Shown here piece by piece: positions 31,106 through 40,166 of a stretch of DNA of 64,000 nucleotides. Position numbers and translations under genes: made by a program. The notes under the pieces are model-generated. The model ran no database searches and was not told the origin of the DNA. It saw only the letters and a list, made by a program, of their open reading frames with translations. How positions within the stretch are numbered: position 1 is the stretch's first letter; every line of letters begins with the position of its first letter. The DNA comes from Alphaproteobacteria bacterium (GTDB lineage: Bacteria > Pseudomonadota > Alphaproteobacteria > Rs-D84), in assembly GCA_017962125.1 (NCBI GenBank), contig JAGCVZ010000010.1:1-64000 (forward strand), in the 5' to 3' direction.

Positions 31106-33082
31106 TTATACAAATAAATCTTTTACAAATTGGGCGTGTTCAGTGATAAACCGAAACCGAAATTCCGGCTTTTTGCCCATAAGTTCCGAAACAATTGTCC
31201 GGGTTTTTTCTGTATCTTCGGCACCTTCATCTGTGCGTGGGGGCAAATCAACCCGAACAAGACGGCGTGTCTTTGGTGACATGGTTGTTTCTTTTAACTG
31301 ATTCGGCATCATTTCGCCAAGCCCCTTGAATCGTGAGATTTCAACCTTTTTATTCTTATATTTGCCAGATGTTAGTTTTTCAAGTTCTTCGTCAGAATCG
31401 ATGTAAAACGATTCGGTGCCATGAGTTAATTTGTATAATGGGGGGCAAGACAAATACAAATGACCACCATATATTAATTGTGGCATAACCTGATAGAAAA
31501 ATGCCATGAGTAAGGACGCTATATGGCTCCCGTCCACGTCGGCATCAGTCATTATAATAATTTTTTCATAACGCAATTTCGCATCGTCCCAATTTTTTGC
31601 GGTACCTGCACCGATAATATCGATTAAGTCATTTAGTTCGCGGTTGTTGCCGAATCGTTCGTCCGAATTTGATACGACATTTAAAACTTTACCACGCAGT
31701 GGCATAATTGCCTGAGTCGCGCGGTCGCGCGCTTGCTTTGCAGTGCCGCCCGCTGATTCCCCCTCTACGATAAACAATTCGGTTCCTGCAACACCGTGTT
31801 TTGAACAATCTGCAAGTTTCGCCGGCATGCGGATGCGTTTAGTTGGGGTTTTGCGGGCAACCTCTTTGACCTGTTTTACGCGGATACGCGCGTTGGCAAG
31901 ATTTATTATAAATTCCAACAGCGTGTTTGCCGTTTTGGGATCGGATGCCAAGAACATTTCCCATGGGTCGCGTAGTGCATTTTCTGTGTATTTCGCGATT
32001 TCAGGGTTCGAAAGTTTTTCCTTGGTTTGACCTAAAAATTGTGGTGTTTTATAGAACACTGACACAATCGCTGCAACCGAATCAAACACATCTTCGCCGA
32101 TGATATTTGCCGCAGCCTTGTTATTTACTTTTTCGCCGTATGCCTTTATTCCGCGTGTAATTGCAGATTTGAATCCGGTTTCATGCGTGCCGCCGTCGAT
32201 TGTTGCAATCGTGTTACAATATGAAGCGAAAAATCCATCGTCAGATGCAGCGCCGTTTTCGTCAGTTAAAAAAGTTAACGCCCATTCTACACGACCAGAA
32301 TCATCTGGGAAATCAATCGCGCCTGAAAATAGTTTTGGTAAAATTTTTGGTTTGTCGCGAGTCTTTTCGTCCAAGAAATCCGCCACGCCGTTTGGATAGT
32401 AAAATGTTGTATCGGCCGGAATTTCCATGTCGGCGGTAAGCAATTCCGGATTGCAATGCCAATCAATTTTAACACCGCGCGAAAGAAACGCCTTGGCCCG
32501 TGCCATACGATAAATTTTTATTGGTTTGAAAACCGCCGCTTCGCCAAAGATTTCCTCATCGATTGTAAATCGGATACACGTGCCGTGTGCCTTGGACGGG
32601 TTACCACGTGATATTTTAGTTGTTGGTTTGCCCCGGGAAAAAGATTGGTGCCATTCGTAACCATCGCGCGCAATTGTCACAATCATTTCGGACGAAAGCG
32701 CGTTGACAACTGCACTGCCCACGCCGTGCAGACCGCCACTGGTTTTATACACACTGTTATTGAATTTCCCGCCGGAATGAAGAGTTGTTAAAATAACCTC
32801 TAGTGCGGATTTGCCGGGGAATTTTGGATGTTCGGCAACCGGGATTCCGCGGCCGTCATCGGTAATTTCAATCGTTTTTGAATCAATTAAACGGACGGTA
32901 ATTTTCTTGGCAAAACCGGCGACGGCTTCGTCAATCGAATTGTCCATAATTTCAACCGGCAAATGGTGCCACGCCTTTTCGTCTGTGCCGCCGATATACA
33001 TTCCAGGTCGCAGACGGACGGGTTCCAGGCCTTCTAGTACCTGGATATCTGATGCATCATAAGAATTGTTTTGTTCAACCAT
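31106..33082 (-). CDS. parE: ParE, topoisomerase IV subunit B
   Basis: 658 aa. A GHKL ATPase domain with the ATP-binding motifs (EIMDNSIDEA, TDDGRGIPV, GGLHGVGSAVVNALS), a transducer domain, and the Toprim domain (FIVEGESAGGTAKQARDR, LRGKVLNV, DADVDGSHI). The length fits ParE (about 630-690) rather than GyrB (about 800), and FLGQTKEKLSNPE is ParE-like. The enzyme decatenates daughter chromosomes together with ParC, which is not in the window. Confidence 0.93.
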   Translation of the reverse strand: MVEQNNSYDASDIQVLEGLEPVRLRPGMYIGGTDEKAWHHLPVEIMDNSIDEAVAGFAKKITVRLIDSKTIEITDDGRGIPVAEHPKFPGKSALEVILTTLHSGGKFNNSVYKTSGGLHGVGSAVVNALSSEMIVTIARDGYEWHQSFSRGKPTTKISRGNPSKAHGTCIRFTIDEEIFGEAAVFKPIKIYRMARAKAFLSRGVKIDWHCNPELLTADMEIPADTTFYYPNGVADFLDEKTRDKPKILPKLFSGAIDFPDDSGRVEWALTFLTDENGAASDDGFFASYCNTIATIDGGTHETGFKSAITRGIKAYGEKVNNKAAANIIGEDVFDSVAAIVSVFYKTPQFLGQTKEKLSNPEIAKYTENALRDPWEMFLASDPKTANTLLEFIINLANARIRVKQVKEVARKTPTKRIRMPAKLADCSKHGVAGTELFIVEGESAGGTAKQARDRATQAIMPLRGKVLNVVSNSDERFGNNRELNDLIDIIGAGTAKNWDDAKLRYEKIIIMTDADVDGSHIASLLMAFFYQVMPQLIYGGHLYLSCPPLYKLTHGTESFYIDSDEELEKLTSGKYKNKKVEISRFKGLGEMMPNQLKETTMSPKTRRLVRVDLPPRTDEGAEDTEKTRTIVSELMGKKPEFRFRFITEHAQFVKDLFV

Positions 33083-33203
33083 AACAATGCAATTATTAGA
33101 ACATTATTTCGTTTTGTGCAAGCCTATAAATAAGAATTTTAGGGGCTTGATTTTGTAAAGATACGGACTATATTTTATGCAGATAGAAATATGGACCGTT
33201 AAA

Positions 33204-34331
33204 ATGAATAAAAATCCTTATGAAGTTTTGGGTGTCGCGCGCGATGCGTCTGATGCCGATATTAAAAAGGCTTATCATAAATTGGTGATGAAATACCACC
33301 CGGATAAAAATCCCGGGGATAAAACTGCCGAAGAAAAGTTCAAGGAAGTAAATAACGCCTTTGATATTCTGAAAGATCCGCAAAAGCGCGCGGCGTATGA
33401 CCGCTTTGGTGATGCGGCGTTCGCTGGTGGAAACGGGGCTTCGGCCGGTATGGGCGGAAATCCGTTCGGAAACGGCGCGTTCCACTTTGATATGGGTGGT
33501 GGCGCAGGAATGGAAGATATACTGCGCGAGGCGATGCGTGGTTTCGGCTTTGGTGGGTTCGATGGTGGTGGCCGCGGTGGTCAAACGGCGCAGGCGCGCG
33601 GGCGTGATTTATTGGACGAGGTTGTAATTACCATGCGTGATGCGTATTTCGGGAAAATGCATACTGTGAAATTTGCAAGCAATGTAAAGTGTGAAAAATG
33701 CAACGGATACGGAACGTCTGATGGAAAGCCGGCACCAACGTGTCCGCGCTGTCATGGGACGGGATATGTGAATATGCAGCGTGGTTTTTTTGCAATGCAA
33801 ACACCGTGTCCGGAATGTAACGGACTGGGGCATAAAATCGACAAGAAATGTTCCGAATGCGATGGTACGGGCGCGGTGCATAAAAACCGGACTATCGATG
33901 TTAAAATTCCGGCTGGAATTGAAGACGGCGCGCGGTTAAGGTTGGCGGGGCAGGGTGAGGCCGGCGTTAACGGTGGTCCGGCGGGTGATTTCTATTTGGA
34001 TGTGCGTGTTAAACCCGATAACCGCTTTGAGCGTGATGGGGCGAATCTGATAATGCATGTTGATTTGCCGTTCACGACACTTGCGCTTGGCGGTGAAATA
34101 GAAATCGAAACAATTGATGATAAAAAACTTTCGGTAAAGGTACCGGCGGGAACCCAGGTTGGTGAGAAACTGCGTGTGCGTGGACACGGTATGCCGACGG
34201 GGCGTGGGGCATCATTTGGTGATTTGTATATCAGTATTGGTGTTGTAATTCCAACAAAACTTACCGAAAAACAAAAGAAAATTTTAACAGAATTTGCTGA
34301 TACAAAAAATGCGAAAAAAGGTTGGTTCTAA
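33204..34331 (+). CDS. dnaJ: DnaJ, Hsp40 co-chaperone
   Basis: 375 aa. The start at 33204 gives the normal DnaJ N-terminus ([16 protein letters not shown]); a longer frame from 33177 is rejected. The J domain has the HPD motif ([11 protein letters not shown]). A Gly/Phe-rich region follows, then four zinc-finger repeats CxxCxGxG ([32 protein letters not shown]; about 162-225) and the C-terminal substrate-binding domains. It stimulates DnaK ATPase; dnaK is not in the window. It is followed by two hairpins. Confidence 0.97.
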   Translation: MNKNPYEVLGVARDASDADIKKAYHKLVMKYHPDKNPGDKTAEEKFKEVNNAFDILKDPQKRAAYDRFGDAAFAGGNGASAGMGGNPFGNGAFHFDMGGGAGMEDILREAMRGFGFGGFDGGGRGGQTAQARGRDLLDEVVITMRDAYFGKMHTVKFASNVKCEKCNGYGTSDGKPAPTCPRCHGTGYVNMQRGFFAMQTPCPECNGLGHKIDKKCSECDGTGAVHKNRTIDVKIPAGIEDGARLRLAGQGEAGVNGGPAGDFYLDVRVKPDNRFERDGANLIMHVDLPFTTLALGGEIEIETIDDKKLSVKVPAGTQVGEKLRVRGHGMPTGRGASFGDLYISIGVVIPTKLTEKQKKILTEFADTKNAKKGWF

Positions 34332-34338
34332 AAAAGTT

Positions 34339-34363
34339 CTATACGCCGGATTTCGGCGTATAG
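34339..34363. repeat. Palindromic 25-bp repeat, copy 1
   Basis: CTATACGCCG (34339-34348) pairs perfectly with CGGCGTATAG (34354-34363) around GATTT. The same unit with three changes lies inside uvrC (35723-35747), and a third, more diverged copy lies at 49449-49473. Confidence 0.6.
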
Positions 34364-34373
34364 AGCAAAATTT

Positions 34374-34399
34374 TGCGCCGAGAAATCGGCGCATTTTTT
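34374..34399 (+). terminator. Intrinsic terminator of dnaJ
   Basis: TGCGCCGA (34374-34381), loop GAAA, TCGGCGCA (34386-34393), then a T-run. Confidence 0.85.
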
Positions 34400-34997
34400 A
34401 TTTTATTTTTTTAAGTTTTTGCGCAAAATCACGTGTATATGAAACAGCCGACCAAATGCTTGCCGCCAGAGCGAACCACAAACTAAATATACCGATGTTA
34501 GGAAGTGCGTAAATTGCATAAACTAATGCGGTGCCATCGGACGATGCGCCGATTGATGCCCCAAGTGCAAACAGTGCAAGGAACGCGGTTATTGAAATCA
34601 TCTGCATCGCAGTTTTGATTTTGCCCATTGAAAAGCGTGCGTGTGGGACGGGCATTGGAATCTTTTGTGTGCCCAGAAATTCGCGCAGGCCACTGATGTA
34701 TAATTCACGCGCAATCATTATTATAATTGGAATTACTGTGAACCAAACCGGCATCATAACGCACAGTAATACAAAAGTGTTCACGACCAATAACTTGTCA
34801 CCGATATGATCCATAACCCCACCGAGTTTTGTGCATACATCATATTTACGGGCAAGGTATCCGTCAAAAAAGTCGGTAAGTGCCGCGATTAAAAATAATA
34901 TAAGTGTCGTCATATACATGCCTGACATTAATGTTCCGATAATTGCGAATGATGCAAAGATTCTAAATGCCGATAAAAAGTTCACGAAAAATTTCAT
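34398..34997 (-). CDS. pgsA: PgsA, CDP-diacylglycerol-glycerol-3-phosphate phosphatidyltransferase
   Basis: 199 aa. Four to five membrane spans and the CDP-alcohol phosphatidyltransferase signature D-x2-DG-x2-AR-x8-G-x3-D-x3-D (from DFFDGYLAR to GGVMDHIGD, about residues 40-64). It makes phosphatidylglycerol phosphate, the precursor of phosphatidylglycerol and cardiolipin. AAAAGGAG lies before the ATG. Within the CDP-alcohol family PgsA is the best fit by length and context, but another head-group enzyme cannot be fully excluded. Confidence 0.88.
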   Translation of the reverse strand: MKFFVNFLSAFRIFASFAIIGTLMSGMYMTTLILFLIAALTDFFDGYLARKYDVCTKLGGVMDHIGDKLLVVNTFVLLCVMMPVWFTVIPIIIMIARELYISGLREFLGTQKIPMPVPHARFSMGKIKTAMQMISITAFLALFALGASIGASSDGTALVYAIYALPNIGIFSLWFALAASIWSAVSYTRDFAQKLKKIK

Positions 34998-35040
34998 TTT
35001 GTTCTCCTTTTGTTTTTGGTCTTTGTATTATAGCACATAT

Positions 35041-36459
35041 CTAGTGAAAATGTTCGTATATTTTTTTTGCAGCCGCATTCCCAAGGCCGGGAACGCATTT
35101 AAGTGTCTTGATGTCTGCGTCCATGATTGCACGTACAGAACCAAAATGATTTAGCAATAATTTTTTGCGCATTGGTCCAATGCCTTCGATTTCATCAAGG
35201 CATGAACCGGTCATTGCCTTGGCGCGAGTGGTGCGGTGATATGTTATAACAAAGCGGTGTGCTTCGTCACGAACGCGACGCAGTAATAAAAATAATTTTG
35301 AATCTTTTGGCATGTCGCGATATTCTGTGCCGTCCGGCATTATAAAGTGTTCATCGCCGTTTCGAACTTCGCCCTTTGTTACGCCAAGAACTGGGATGTT
35401 TGGCGCGGTTTTATGTGCAATGTTCCATTGTGCGCGACCACCATCAACAATTATTAAATCAAGTTCGGTACTGTTCTTTATGGCGCGTTCTACAAATTCC
35501 GCCATCATGGCGGTATCATTTCCTGCGCGTGCGCGATCGCGTAATTTAAAATGACGATAGCCGGATTTTATAAACCCATCATGACCAAATGTTATCATCG
35601 CACCAACAGGGTTTGTTCCAAATAAATGCGAATTATCAAACACGCCAGCATAGGTTATTTTTTTACCAATCCATTTTTCCATATCAATAATTGTATTGTT
35701 CCAATCTTTTTCTGAATTTGTGCTATACGCCGGATTCCGCCGTATACCGCGAATTGATGTTTTTGTCATTGCGGCAATTTTATCACGTAATATAGCGGCA
35801 TTTTCAAAATCCATTTTGTCAGAATATTTTTTCATCAGTACAGATAATTCATTTATAATAGGTTCGCTATCACCTGTTAAAATTCTACGCGCAAGTTTTA
35901 CATTTTTATCATAATCTGGAACAGTTTGTGTGCATGGTGCACTGCATCGGCCAATTTGATAGAGCAGGCATGGTCGTGCGCGGTTTTTCATAAATGTGTC
36001 AGTGCAAGTTCGTAAACGACAAACCTTTTGAATCATTTTTATTGTGTCATTTAATGCGTGAACCGAAGGGTATGGTCCATATACATCACGATTCTGTGAA
36101 ATTTTTCCGCGGAATTTTAAGAGACGTGGGTATTTATGATTGGTTAGCGCCAACATCGGATACATTTTGCCATCGGTTAGCATAATATTGTATTTTGGTT
36201 TTTCTTTTTTTATGATTTTTTCTTCTAAAATAAGAGCATCCGATTCTGTGGGAGTGATTTCCCATTCGACCCGCGCGACAAGTGTGCGCATAATTTGTTT
36301 ATGAATTTCAAGTTTTGAAATATCCACATATTGGTGCAACCGATTCGATAAATTTTTGGCTTTCCCCACATAAAGCAAGTTTCCATCCGCATCGTACATG
36401 CGGTAAATGCCGGGGGAACTTGGAGCGTTCGCAATTAAATCACAGAATTGAATATTCAT
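35041..36459 (-). CDS. uvrC: UvrC, excinuclease subunit C (short form)
   Basis: 472 aa from the ATG at 36459; family members are usually about 600 aa. The GIY-YIG nuclease domain (SSPGIYRMYD, YVGKAKNL) makes the 3' incision. A Cys region (CLLYQIGRCSAPC), the UVR motif (DFENAAILRDKIAAM), the RNase-H-like domain for the 5' incision (FDNSHLFGTNPVGAM, LIIVDGGRAQW) and two HhH motifs (EIEGIGPMRKKLLL, CVPGLGNAAAKKI) follow. The stretch that usually links UVR to the RNase-H domain is missing, and at that junction (about residues 238-246) the coding sequence contains a palindromic repeat unit. The start appears leaderless (TATCAT 7 nt before the ATG). Confidence 0.93.
   Translation of the reverse strand: MNIQFCDLIANAPSSPGIYRMYDADGNLLYVGKAKNLSNRLHQYVDISKLEIHKQIMRTLVARVEWEITPTESDALILEEKIIKKEKPKYNIMLTDGKMYPMLALTNHKYPRLLKFRGKISQNRDVYGPYPSVHALNDTIKMIQKVCRLRTCTDTFMKNRARPCLLYQIGRCSAPCTQTVPDYDKNVKLARRILTGDSEPIINELSVLMKKYSDKMDFENAAILRDKIAAMTKTSIRGIRRNPAYSTNSEKDWNNTIIDMEKWIGKKITYAGVFDNSHLFGTNPVGAMITFGHDGFIKSGYRHFKLRDRARAGNDTAMMAEFVERAIKNSTELDLIIVDGGRAQWNIAHKTAPNIPVLGVTKGEVRNGDEHFIMPDGTEYRDMPKDSKLFLLLRRVRDEAHRFVITYHRTTRAKAMTGSCLDEIEGIGPMRKKLLLNHFGSVRAIMDADIKTLKCVPGLGNAAAKKIYEHFH
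35723..35747. repeat. Palindromic 25-bp repeat inside uvrC, copy 2
   Basis: This is the same unit as 34339-34363 with three differences. The arms TATACGCCGG and CCGCCGTATA pair except at one position. It is read in frame and adds residues such as GIRRNPAY to UvrC. Confidence 0.6.
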
Positions 36460-36466
36460 GTTTTTT

Positions 36467-36476
36467 ATGATAAAAT
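36467..36476. promoter_or_regulatory. Overlapping divergent -10 elements (uvrC / prepilin)
   Basis: On the minus strand TATCAT (complement at 36467-36472) ends 7 nt before the uvrC ATG. On the plus strand TGA-TAAAAT (36468-36476) is an extended -10 for the prepilin gene. Only one polymerase can occupy the site at a time. Confidence 0.5.
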
Positions 36477-36510
36477 AAAAGCGATTAAATAGCAAATAAA
36501 GGAATAAAAA

Positions 36511-36975
36511 ATGAAAATGGAATCTGGACGTTCAATGATAGAAATGCTTGGGGTGCTTGCCATTATGGGGGTTTTGACTGTTGGTGCTATTGGTCTTATA
36601 TCAACCGCGATGCGTACGCAAAAGCGTAATACGGTGAATGAAGAAGTGCTGCAAATGGTGACAGGGGTGCGTCAGTTGCTTGGCGAATACGATGATTTTT
36701 CGCATATAGACAATACGACGATATTTGGTGCTATTGGTATGTCGGCCAAGAATCCGTACGGTGGAACATATGAATTGAATGTTGATCCCGCAAATAGTAG
36801 ACAATTTATTGTAACGATAAATGGTTTGGCGCAGGGGGATTGTGAGTATTTTATTACCAAGGCTTGGTCCGATTCTGTGGGGTATTTAACATCTGATGGA
36901 AAGCAGAGTGGCGCAAGCGGCAATTGTCGAATGGATGATGGTAAAAATGTTGTTAAAATAATTTATGGCGAATAG
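36511..36975 (+). CDS. Type IV prepilin-like protein
   Basis: 154 aa. The class III leader is short (MKMESG), followed by RSMIEMLGVLAIMGVLTVGAI: a prepilin peptidase site after Gly6 with Glu at +5, then the hydrophobic N-terminal helix. The C-terminal part has two cysteines (GDCEYFI, GNCRMDD) that fit the pilin disulfide loop. It is probably a major or minor pilin of the type IVb-like system whose TcpQ and secretin genes are at 22-24.7 kb. AAAGGAAT precedes the ATG. The next gene follows after 5 nt. Confidence 0.85.
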   Translation: MKMESGRSMIEMLGVLAIMGVLTVGAIGLISTAMRTQKRNTVNEEVLQMVTGVRQLLGEYDDFSHIDNTTIFGAIGMSAKNPYGGTYELNVDPANSRQFIVTINGLAQGDCEYFITKAWSDSVGYLTSDGKQSGASGNCRMDDGKNVVKIIYGE

Positions 36976-36980
36976 TTGTT

Positions 36981-37946
36981 ATGGCGGATTCCGTAACTGT
37001 TTCAGCGGTAGAAGATGGAACAAGGCTTTTGCGTTGGTTCGGGCGTAATTACCCGTCTATGCCACATAGAGAATTTTACCGACTTTGTCGTGGTGGGCAG
37101 ATACGAATAAATTCTTCGCGGTGCAAGGGGACTGAAGTTTTGCATGCTGGGGATGTTGTTCGTATTCCTCCAACAATTCGCGAATTTGCCGAAGTACCTA
37201 AAAAGACGGAATCCGGGGAACAGTTTTCTTTGTCCGATTTGGAAAAATTGCGTCATGCTATGATTTATAATGATGATGATATAGTCGTCTTTAATAAACC
37301 TGCGGGACTTGCTGTTCAGGGTGGTAGTGGTATTAGAAAATCTATAGATAAAATGGCGGCGGCTTTGTTTCCTTATCATAAAATTTCTTTGGTACATCGT
37401 CTTGATAAAGAGACGAGCGGATTGTTGGTTGTCGCTAAAAATCAAAGGGCGGCTCAGATTTTGTCTCGTGCTTTTCAAACAAAAACTGCAAAAAAAGAAT
37501 ATGTTGCGTTGTTGAATGGCGATGTAAAAGAAAACCATGGGGTTATAGACAACTATTTGTTAAAAGGACGGGCGTTTGATACCCCAGAACGAGAAAACGG
37601 CACAGGAGCGCATCCGTCACATGCAATTACTGAATATCGTGTGTTGTCCCGTGTTTCTGGGGTGCTTACATGGATTTTGTTTTCACCAAAAACAGGTCGT
37701 ACTCATCAGTTGCGTTTGCATAGTGCTCTTTCGTTGGGGGCTCCGATTGTTGGTGATAGTCTGTATGGTCGAAATAAAAAAATGGTTGATGGGTTAGAGT
37801 CCATGTTTACAACAAATAACTTGTTTTTATTCGCGTATAGAATAACTTTGCAACATCCATCAACGGGGCGCTTGATGACATTTCGTGCACCAGTACCATC
37901 ATTTATGGATGCCGTAATGAAATTGTTGGAACTTGAGTTGCCATAA
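36981..37946 (+). CDS. RluC/RluD-family 23S rRNA pseudouridine synthase
   Basis: 321 aa. An N-terminal S4 RNA-binding domain (RLCRGGQIRINSSRC.., HAGDVVRIP; about 15-70) and the RluA-type catalytic domain with the HRLDKETSGLLVVAK motif containing the catalytic Asp, plus GRTHQLRLH. It isomerises specific uridines in 23S rRNA. RluC is the closest by domain layout, but the target site cannot be decided from sequence, so no symbol is given. The start lacks a good ribosome site and lies 5 nt after the pilin stop, suggesting coupling. Confidence 0.9.
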   Translation: MADSVTVSAVEDGTRLLRWFGRNYPSMPHREFYRLCRGGQIRINSSRCKGTEVLHAGDVVRIPPTIREFAEVPKKTESGEQFSLSDLEKLRHAMIYNDDDIVVFNKPAGLAVQGGSGIRKSIDKMAAALFPYHKISLVHRLDKETSGLLVVAKNQRAAQILSRAFQTKTAKKEYVALLNGDVKENHGVIDNYLLKGRAFDTPERENGTGAHPSHAITEYRVLSRVSGVLTWILFSPKTGRTHQLRLHSALSLGAPIVGDSLYGRNKKMVDGLESMFTTNNLFLFAYRITLQHPSTGRLMTFRAPVPSFMDAVMKLLELELP

Positions 37947-37961
37947 AGGTGAATTAGAAAT

Positions 37962-40055
37962 ATGACAAAAAAGAAAAAATTTTTTGTATTTGCGCGCGCA
38001 ATTTTTTTGTTCTTTGCGGTTATGTTTGTTGCGATAGTTATCGCATTATCTAAAATGGATATGAATGTTTTACGTAAAAATTTACTTGGCGTGTTGCGGT
38101 CATCAACAGGTTTGCAGATTGAAATTCTTGGCGATGTTTCGTGGAAACTTTCATTACGTCCACGTGTTACTATGCGTCAAGTTACTGTACCAAATATCGA
38201 AGGTGCAAAACATAAAAATTTGTTAGAGGCGGAAACAATAGAGGTTAGTTTAGATTTAATTTCGCTGTTTTCAAATCGCCCAACTATTCAGCGTGTAAAG
38301 GTAAATGATATAAAAGTATACATAGATAAAGACAAAAAAGGCAATTTGATTTTGCCAGGGGCGGGCGATGATGATAAAAAGTCTGATGCACCAGAAGAAT
38401 CCGATGTATACACAGAAGACGAGATTTCGGATTATCCATTTGTTGACCCAGGACTTGGGGGGGTGAATGTTGATAATATGGTCATAAATATCGATAATGA
38501 AAAATATAAAGTTCCAGGTATAAATGTGCGGTATATCGCCAGAAATGATTTGCGTGAGTATCGTGGTTGGATAAAATTAAATGATTCTGATTTGATACCG
38601 TTCATAGTTTCTTTGGATAAATATAATTTTGAACGCAAGGTTTACCCAGTAAAATTTGCGTTTTCATCTGATGGTGATGCGCTGATTGCAAATGTTGCTT
38701 TGGAAGCAAAAAGCAAAATGCCGATAGATTTTATCGTTAAAGGTGATATACCTGATATTCGTCCGATTGGAAATTTGTTGAATATCAAATTTCCTAAAAT
38801 GCCTGAAATGCAGGTGGATATATCTGGGAAAATAGATGATAAAAAATTCACATTGCATCAATCATCTATGATTGTCCGTGGTAACGAAATAGATTTGTCG
38901 GGCTTTGTTGATTGGGGTAAGAAAAAGACGAATATAAATTTGAATTTGTCATCAAAAAAGATAAATCTCAAAGAATTATTTCCTGAACTTTATGGTGGAA
39001 ATCCACCAGTAAATCGTGAGTTAAATGTGTTCCATGATATGCCTCTTTTTGGTAAGTACATGTATGATAATCATTTGTCTGTAAATGTTGATTTAGGAAA
39101 GTTTGTTGTTTATCGCAATTTGTCGCTTGATAATTTCAAGGTAAAATTTAATGCGCACGATGGCAAGGTGCACGTTGATGCAAATACAAAATTTGCAGCA
39201 GGAAAAGTAAAAGCAGCAATCGATGGAAATGTAGAGCCAGACGGACATTTGTATCTGCAAATGGGCGGGATAGGGAAAAGTATTACTGTTGGTCAAATAC
39301 TGCGACAGATAAATATAAATAATTTCATATCTGATTTGCCACTTGATTTTGAAATGTATGTTCGGGCTGATGGTTTTGATATGTCAGACATAATGAAAAC
39401 GATAACAGGGCCTGTTCGCGTTTATTCTACCGCCAAGGGGTATGCGCATTCTGATTTGGTTGCTTATATGTATGGGACGGATTTTCTTACTTCTTTGCGG
39501 CACAGTATTCAAGATATGTTTACTTCGGACAAAAAATATAATCAAATGACAATAAATGGTGCTGTGGCGAATCTGATGTTGCGTAATGGTGTGGCAGAAA
39601 TAAAAAATGGTGTTGCTATTGAGACAAATGCGATAAATATCCGGCTCGGAGGTGAATTGAATTTGGGCGAAGAAACATTGAATTTATCTTTGACAACTGT
39701 GCCAGTGCGCGGAATAAAATTGTCTATCACAGGCAGTATCGTTAATACGATAACTATATCGGGAAATTTAGCGGAACCGGATATTCAAATAAGTGGTGCC
39801 GCGGTTGCAGGCAAGGCGATTTCTGCAACTGGGATTGGGTTGTTGCTTGCGCCTCTTACAGGTGGTTTAGGGCTTGTTGCTGGTGCGGGCGTTGGATTGC
39901 TTGCGGGTGATTTATTAGAAAATTGGTTGGCAGATGACCATCCTTGTGAGACCGCATTAGAAAAGGGGGCCGCCCCGCGTCGGCACGATCCGGAATGGAT
40001 GCACGAATCCGCGGAAAATTTGGCGAATAGTGTGTTAAATAGCGGTGTCAAATAA
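37962..40055 (+). CDS. AsmA-family protein
   Basis: 697 aa. A single N-terminal membrane helix (FFVFARAIFLFFAVMFVAIVI) anchors a long periplasmic beta-rich body. The AsmA N-terminal signature is visible (SSTGLQIEILGDVSWKLSL, RVTMRQVTVPN, EVSLDLISLF), and the C-terminal AsmA_2-like part has NLSLTTVPVRGIKLS and TISGNLAEPD. AsmA proteins bridge the periplasm and are linked to phospholipid transport to the outer membrane. An acidic insert (DDDKKSDAPEES) lies near residue 135. It lies 15 nt after the pseudouridine synthase gene. Confidence 0.88.
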   Translation: MTKKKKFFVFARAIFLFFAVMFVAIVIALSKMDMNVLRKNLLGVLRSSTGLQIEILGDVSWKLSLRPRVTMRQVTVPNIEGAKHKNLLEAETIEVSLDLISLFSNRPTIQRVKVNDIKVYIDKDKKGNLILPGAGDDDKKSDAPEESDVYTEDEISDYPFVDPGLGGVNVDNMVINIDNEKYKVPGINVRYIARNDLREYRGWIKLNDSDLIPFIVSLDKYNFERKVYPVKFAFSSDGDALIANVALEAKSKMPIDFIVKGDIPDIRPIGNLLNIKFPKMPEMQVDISGKIDDKKFTLHQSSMIVRGNEIDLSGFVDWGKKKTNINLNLSSKKINLKELFPELYGGNPPVNRELNVFHDMPLFGKYMYDNHLSVNVDLGKFVVYRNLSLDNFKVKFNAHDGKVHVDANTKFAAGKVKAAIDGNVEPDGHLYLQMGGIGKSITVGQILRQININNFISDLPLDFEMYVRADGFDMSDIMKTITGPVRVYSTAKGYAHSDLVAYMYGTDFLTSLRHSIQDMFTSDKKYNQMTINGAVANLMLRNGVAEIKNGVAIETNAINIRLGGELNLGEETLNLSLTTVPVRGIKLSITGSIVNTITISGNLAEPDIQISGAAVAGKAISATGIGLLLAPLTGGLGLVAGAGVGLLAGDLLENWLADDHPCETALEKGAAPRRHDPEWMHESAENLANSVLNSGVK

Positions 40056-40166
40056 ATTGTTTTGTCAAAGCGTGTGTTGTATCTTTTGCCCTTGCACCGA
40101 ATCGGCATTTTTTGATAAAATACCGTCTGAGAATGTAGAAACAGGAATAACAAACAGGAGTGTGAA

